The translations under genes and the position numbers were made by a program. The notes under the pieces were generated by a model. That model ran no database searches. It saw only the letters and a list, made by a program, of their open reading frames with translations, and had not been told where the DNA came from. Of a stretch of 5,054 nt of DNA, positions 4,365 to 5,054 are shown in pieces. The DNA lies in contig VBHW01000163.1 in the NCBI GenBank assembly GCA_005881055.1, positions 1 to 5,054 of the forward strand, in the 5' to 3' direction. Source of the stretch: Chloroflexota bacterium (lineage in GTDB: Bacteria > Chloroflexota > Limnocylindria > Limnocylindrales > CSP1-4). How positions within the stretch are numbered: the stretch's first letter is position 1; every line of letters begins with the position of its first letter.

Positions 4365-5054
4365 ATGCGCACCCGCTCATTGGCGCTCGCCCTCATGGCG
4401 GGGCTCGCCATCGTCGTCTCGGCGTGTTCGTCCCCGGCCAGCCCCGGTGCGGGCGGCGGGAAGACGCTGAAGATCGGCATGGTCACCGACGTCGGGACCC
4501 TGGACGACAAGTCGTTCAACGAGGCGTCATGGAAGGGCACCCAGGACGGCGCCTCGCAGACGGGCAGCCCAGCCCCCCAGAACATCGTGACGAAGACGCC
4601 GGCCGACTACGGGCCGAACATCCAGTCCTTCGTCGACCAGAAGTACGACGTCATCGTGACGGTCGGCTTCGCCCTCGGTGACGCGACCCTCAAGGCGGCC
4701 ACTGCCAACCCGACCGTCAAGTTCATCGGCGTCGACCAGTTCATCTGCGTGCCCAAGGACGCCAACGACAAGACGTGCGCCGGCGCCCCGCCCGCGAACT
4801 ACCAGGGCATCATCTTCAAGGAGCAGCAGGCCGGTTACCTCGTCGGGATCGTCGCCGGCACGCTGACGAAGTCCAAGGTCATCGGCGCCGTCGGCGGCAT
4901 CAATACGGTGCCCCCGGTCGTCGCCTACATCAAGGGCTACGAGAACGGCGCCCACTCGGTCGACCCGAATATCAAGGTTCTCGAGCAGTACGTCTCGACC
5001 GACATCACGAAGGCGTTCAACGACCCGACCACCGGCAAGGCCATCGCCCAGCAG
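4365..5054 (+). CDS. BMP-family ABC transporter substrate-binding lipoprotein (partial at right edge)
   Basis: The protein is predicted to be a membrane-anchored extracytoplasmic solute-binding protein of the BMP/PnrA/TmpC family; characterised members bind purine nucleosides or related small molecules for an ABC importer. It starts with a lipoprotein signal peptide: RTR, a hydrophobic core, then the lipobox VSAC with lipidated C21, followed by a Gly/Ser/Pro tether. The mature domain opens with LKIGMVTDVGTLDDKSFNE (35-53), the family signature. Further family landmarks are VIVTVGFALGDA (96-107), KFIGVDQ (119-125), EQQAGYLVGIVAG (153-165) and IGAVGGI (173-179). C128 and C138 flank a short loop and could form a disulfide outside the membrane. 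The visible 230 residues are about two thirds of the usual ~340-380. The start is fixed by the GGAGGAGG site. In this family the ATPase and two permease genes usually follow; here they would lie beyond the window. The substrate is not determinable, though nucleosides are the default guess. Confidence 0.95.
   Translation, partial: MRTRSLALALMAGLAIVVSACSSPASPGAGGGKTLKIGMVTDVGTLDDKSFNEASWKGTQDGASQTGSPAPQNIVTKTPADYGPNIQSFVDQKYDVIVTVGFALGDATLKAATANPTVKFIGVDQFICVPKDANDKTCAGAPPANYQGIIFKEQQAGYLVGIVAGTLTKSKVIGAVGGINTVPPVVAYIKGYENGAHSVDPNIKVLEQYVSTDITKAFNDPTTGKAIAQQ

Noticed and set aside
4214..4681. A 155-codon plus-strand open frame over the spacer and lipoprotein start
   Set aside because: It is out of frame with the lipoprotein, Arg/His-rich and low in complexity, with no ribosome site.
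4527..4955. A 142-codon minus-strand frame antisense to the lipoprotein
   Set aside because: Shadow of the BMP gene; the Asp/Val/Arg repeats come from complementing GC-rich codons.
1..5054. Mobile element, CRISPR, tRNA/rRNA, toxin-antitoxin or defence system
   Set aside because: No transposase, terminal repeats, spaced repeats, RNA-gene landmarks or defence-family motifs were seen on either strand.

Overview
This is a GC-rich bacterial chromosomal window with four recognisable protein-coding loci plus one broken gene, and no sign of phage, insertion sequence, CRISPR, tRNA or rRNA. Lineage cannot be fixed from the sequence alone. The form of the DnaE fingers/palm motif (CRGSAPGS instead of the common GPGRGSAAGS), the high GC, and the mix of a BMP-family lipoprotein, a zinc-ribbon membrane protein and a short PF06262-type metallopeptidase fit a high-GC member of the Chloroflexota. 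That is inference; an actinobacterium-like source is less likely but not excluded.

Layout. Positions 1-2230 on the minus strand hold the N-terminal ~743 codons of the replicative DNA polymerase III alpha subunit (dnaE), which runs off the left edge. A 120-bp divergent spacer (2231-2350) separates it from a plus-strand pair: a 233-residue zinc-ribbon protein with four predicted membrane segments (2351-3052), then a small zincin-like metallopeptidase gene (3083-3467) whose reading frame is broken inside its zinc-binding motif. That gene converges tail to tail, with overlapping stop codons, on a minus-strand SGNH/GDSL hydrolase gene (3464-4081). A 283-bp divergent spacer (4082-4364) carries a good sigma70-type promoter candidate and a 12-bp tandem repeat, and leads into a plus-strand BMP-family ABC-transporter substrate-binding lipoprotein (4365 to the right edge, 230 codons visible).

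How the genes relate. The zinc-ribbon gene and the metallopeptidase probably form a two-gene transcript (30-bp gap, same strand). DnaE, the SGNH hydrolase and the BMP lipoprotein look like independent units. The lipoprotein is probably the first gene of an ABC importer operon whose ATPase and permease genes would lie beyond the right edge.

I found no convincing new multi-gene system. The most notable observation is the frame break inside the HExxHxxGxxD motif of the metallopeptidase. It is precise: the upstream part reads to HEVAH, and the downstream part resumes as GIGDERLRELRAGH followed by a stop, with five bases apparently missing. Because of it, the open frame runs on antisense through the whole SGNH gene and could be mistaken for a 334-residue protein. 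Lesser points are a 10-base word shared by both divergent spacers, and possible leaderless start arrangements for dnaE and the lipoprotein.
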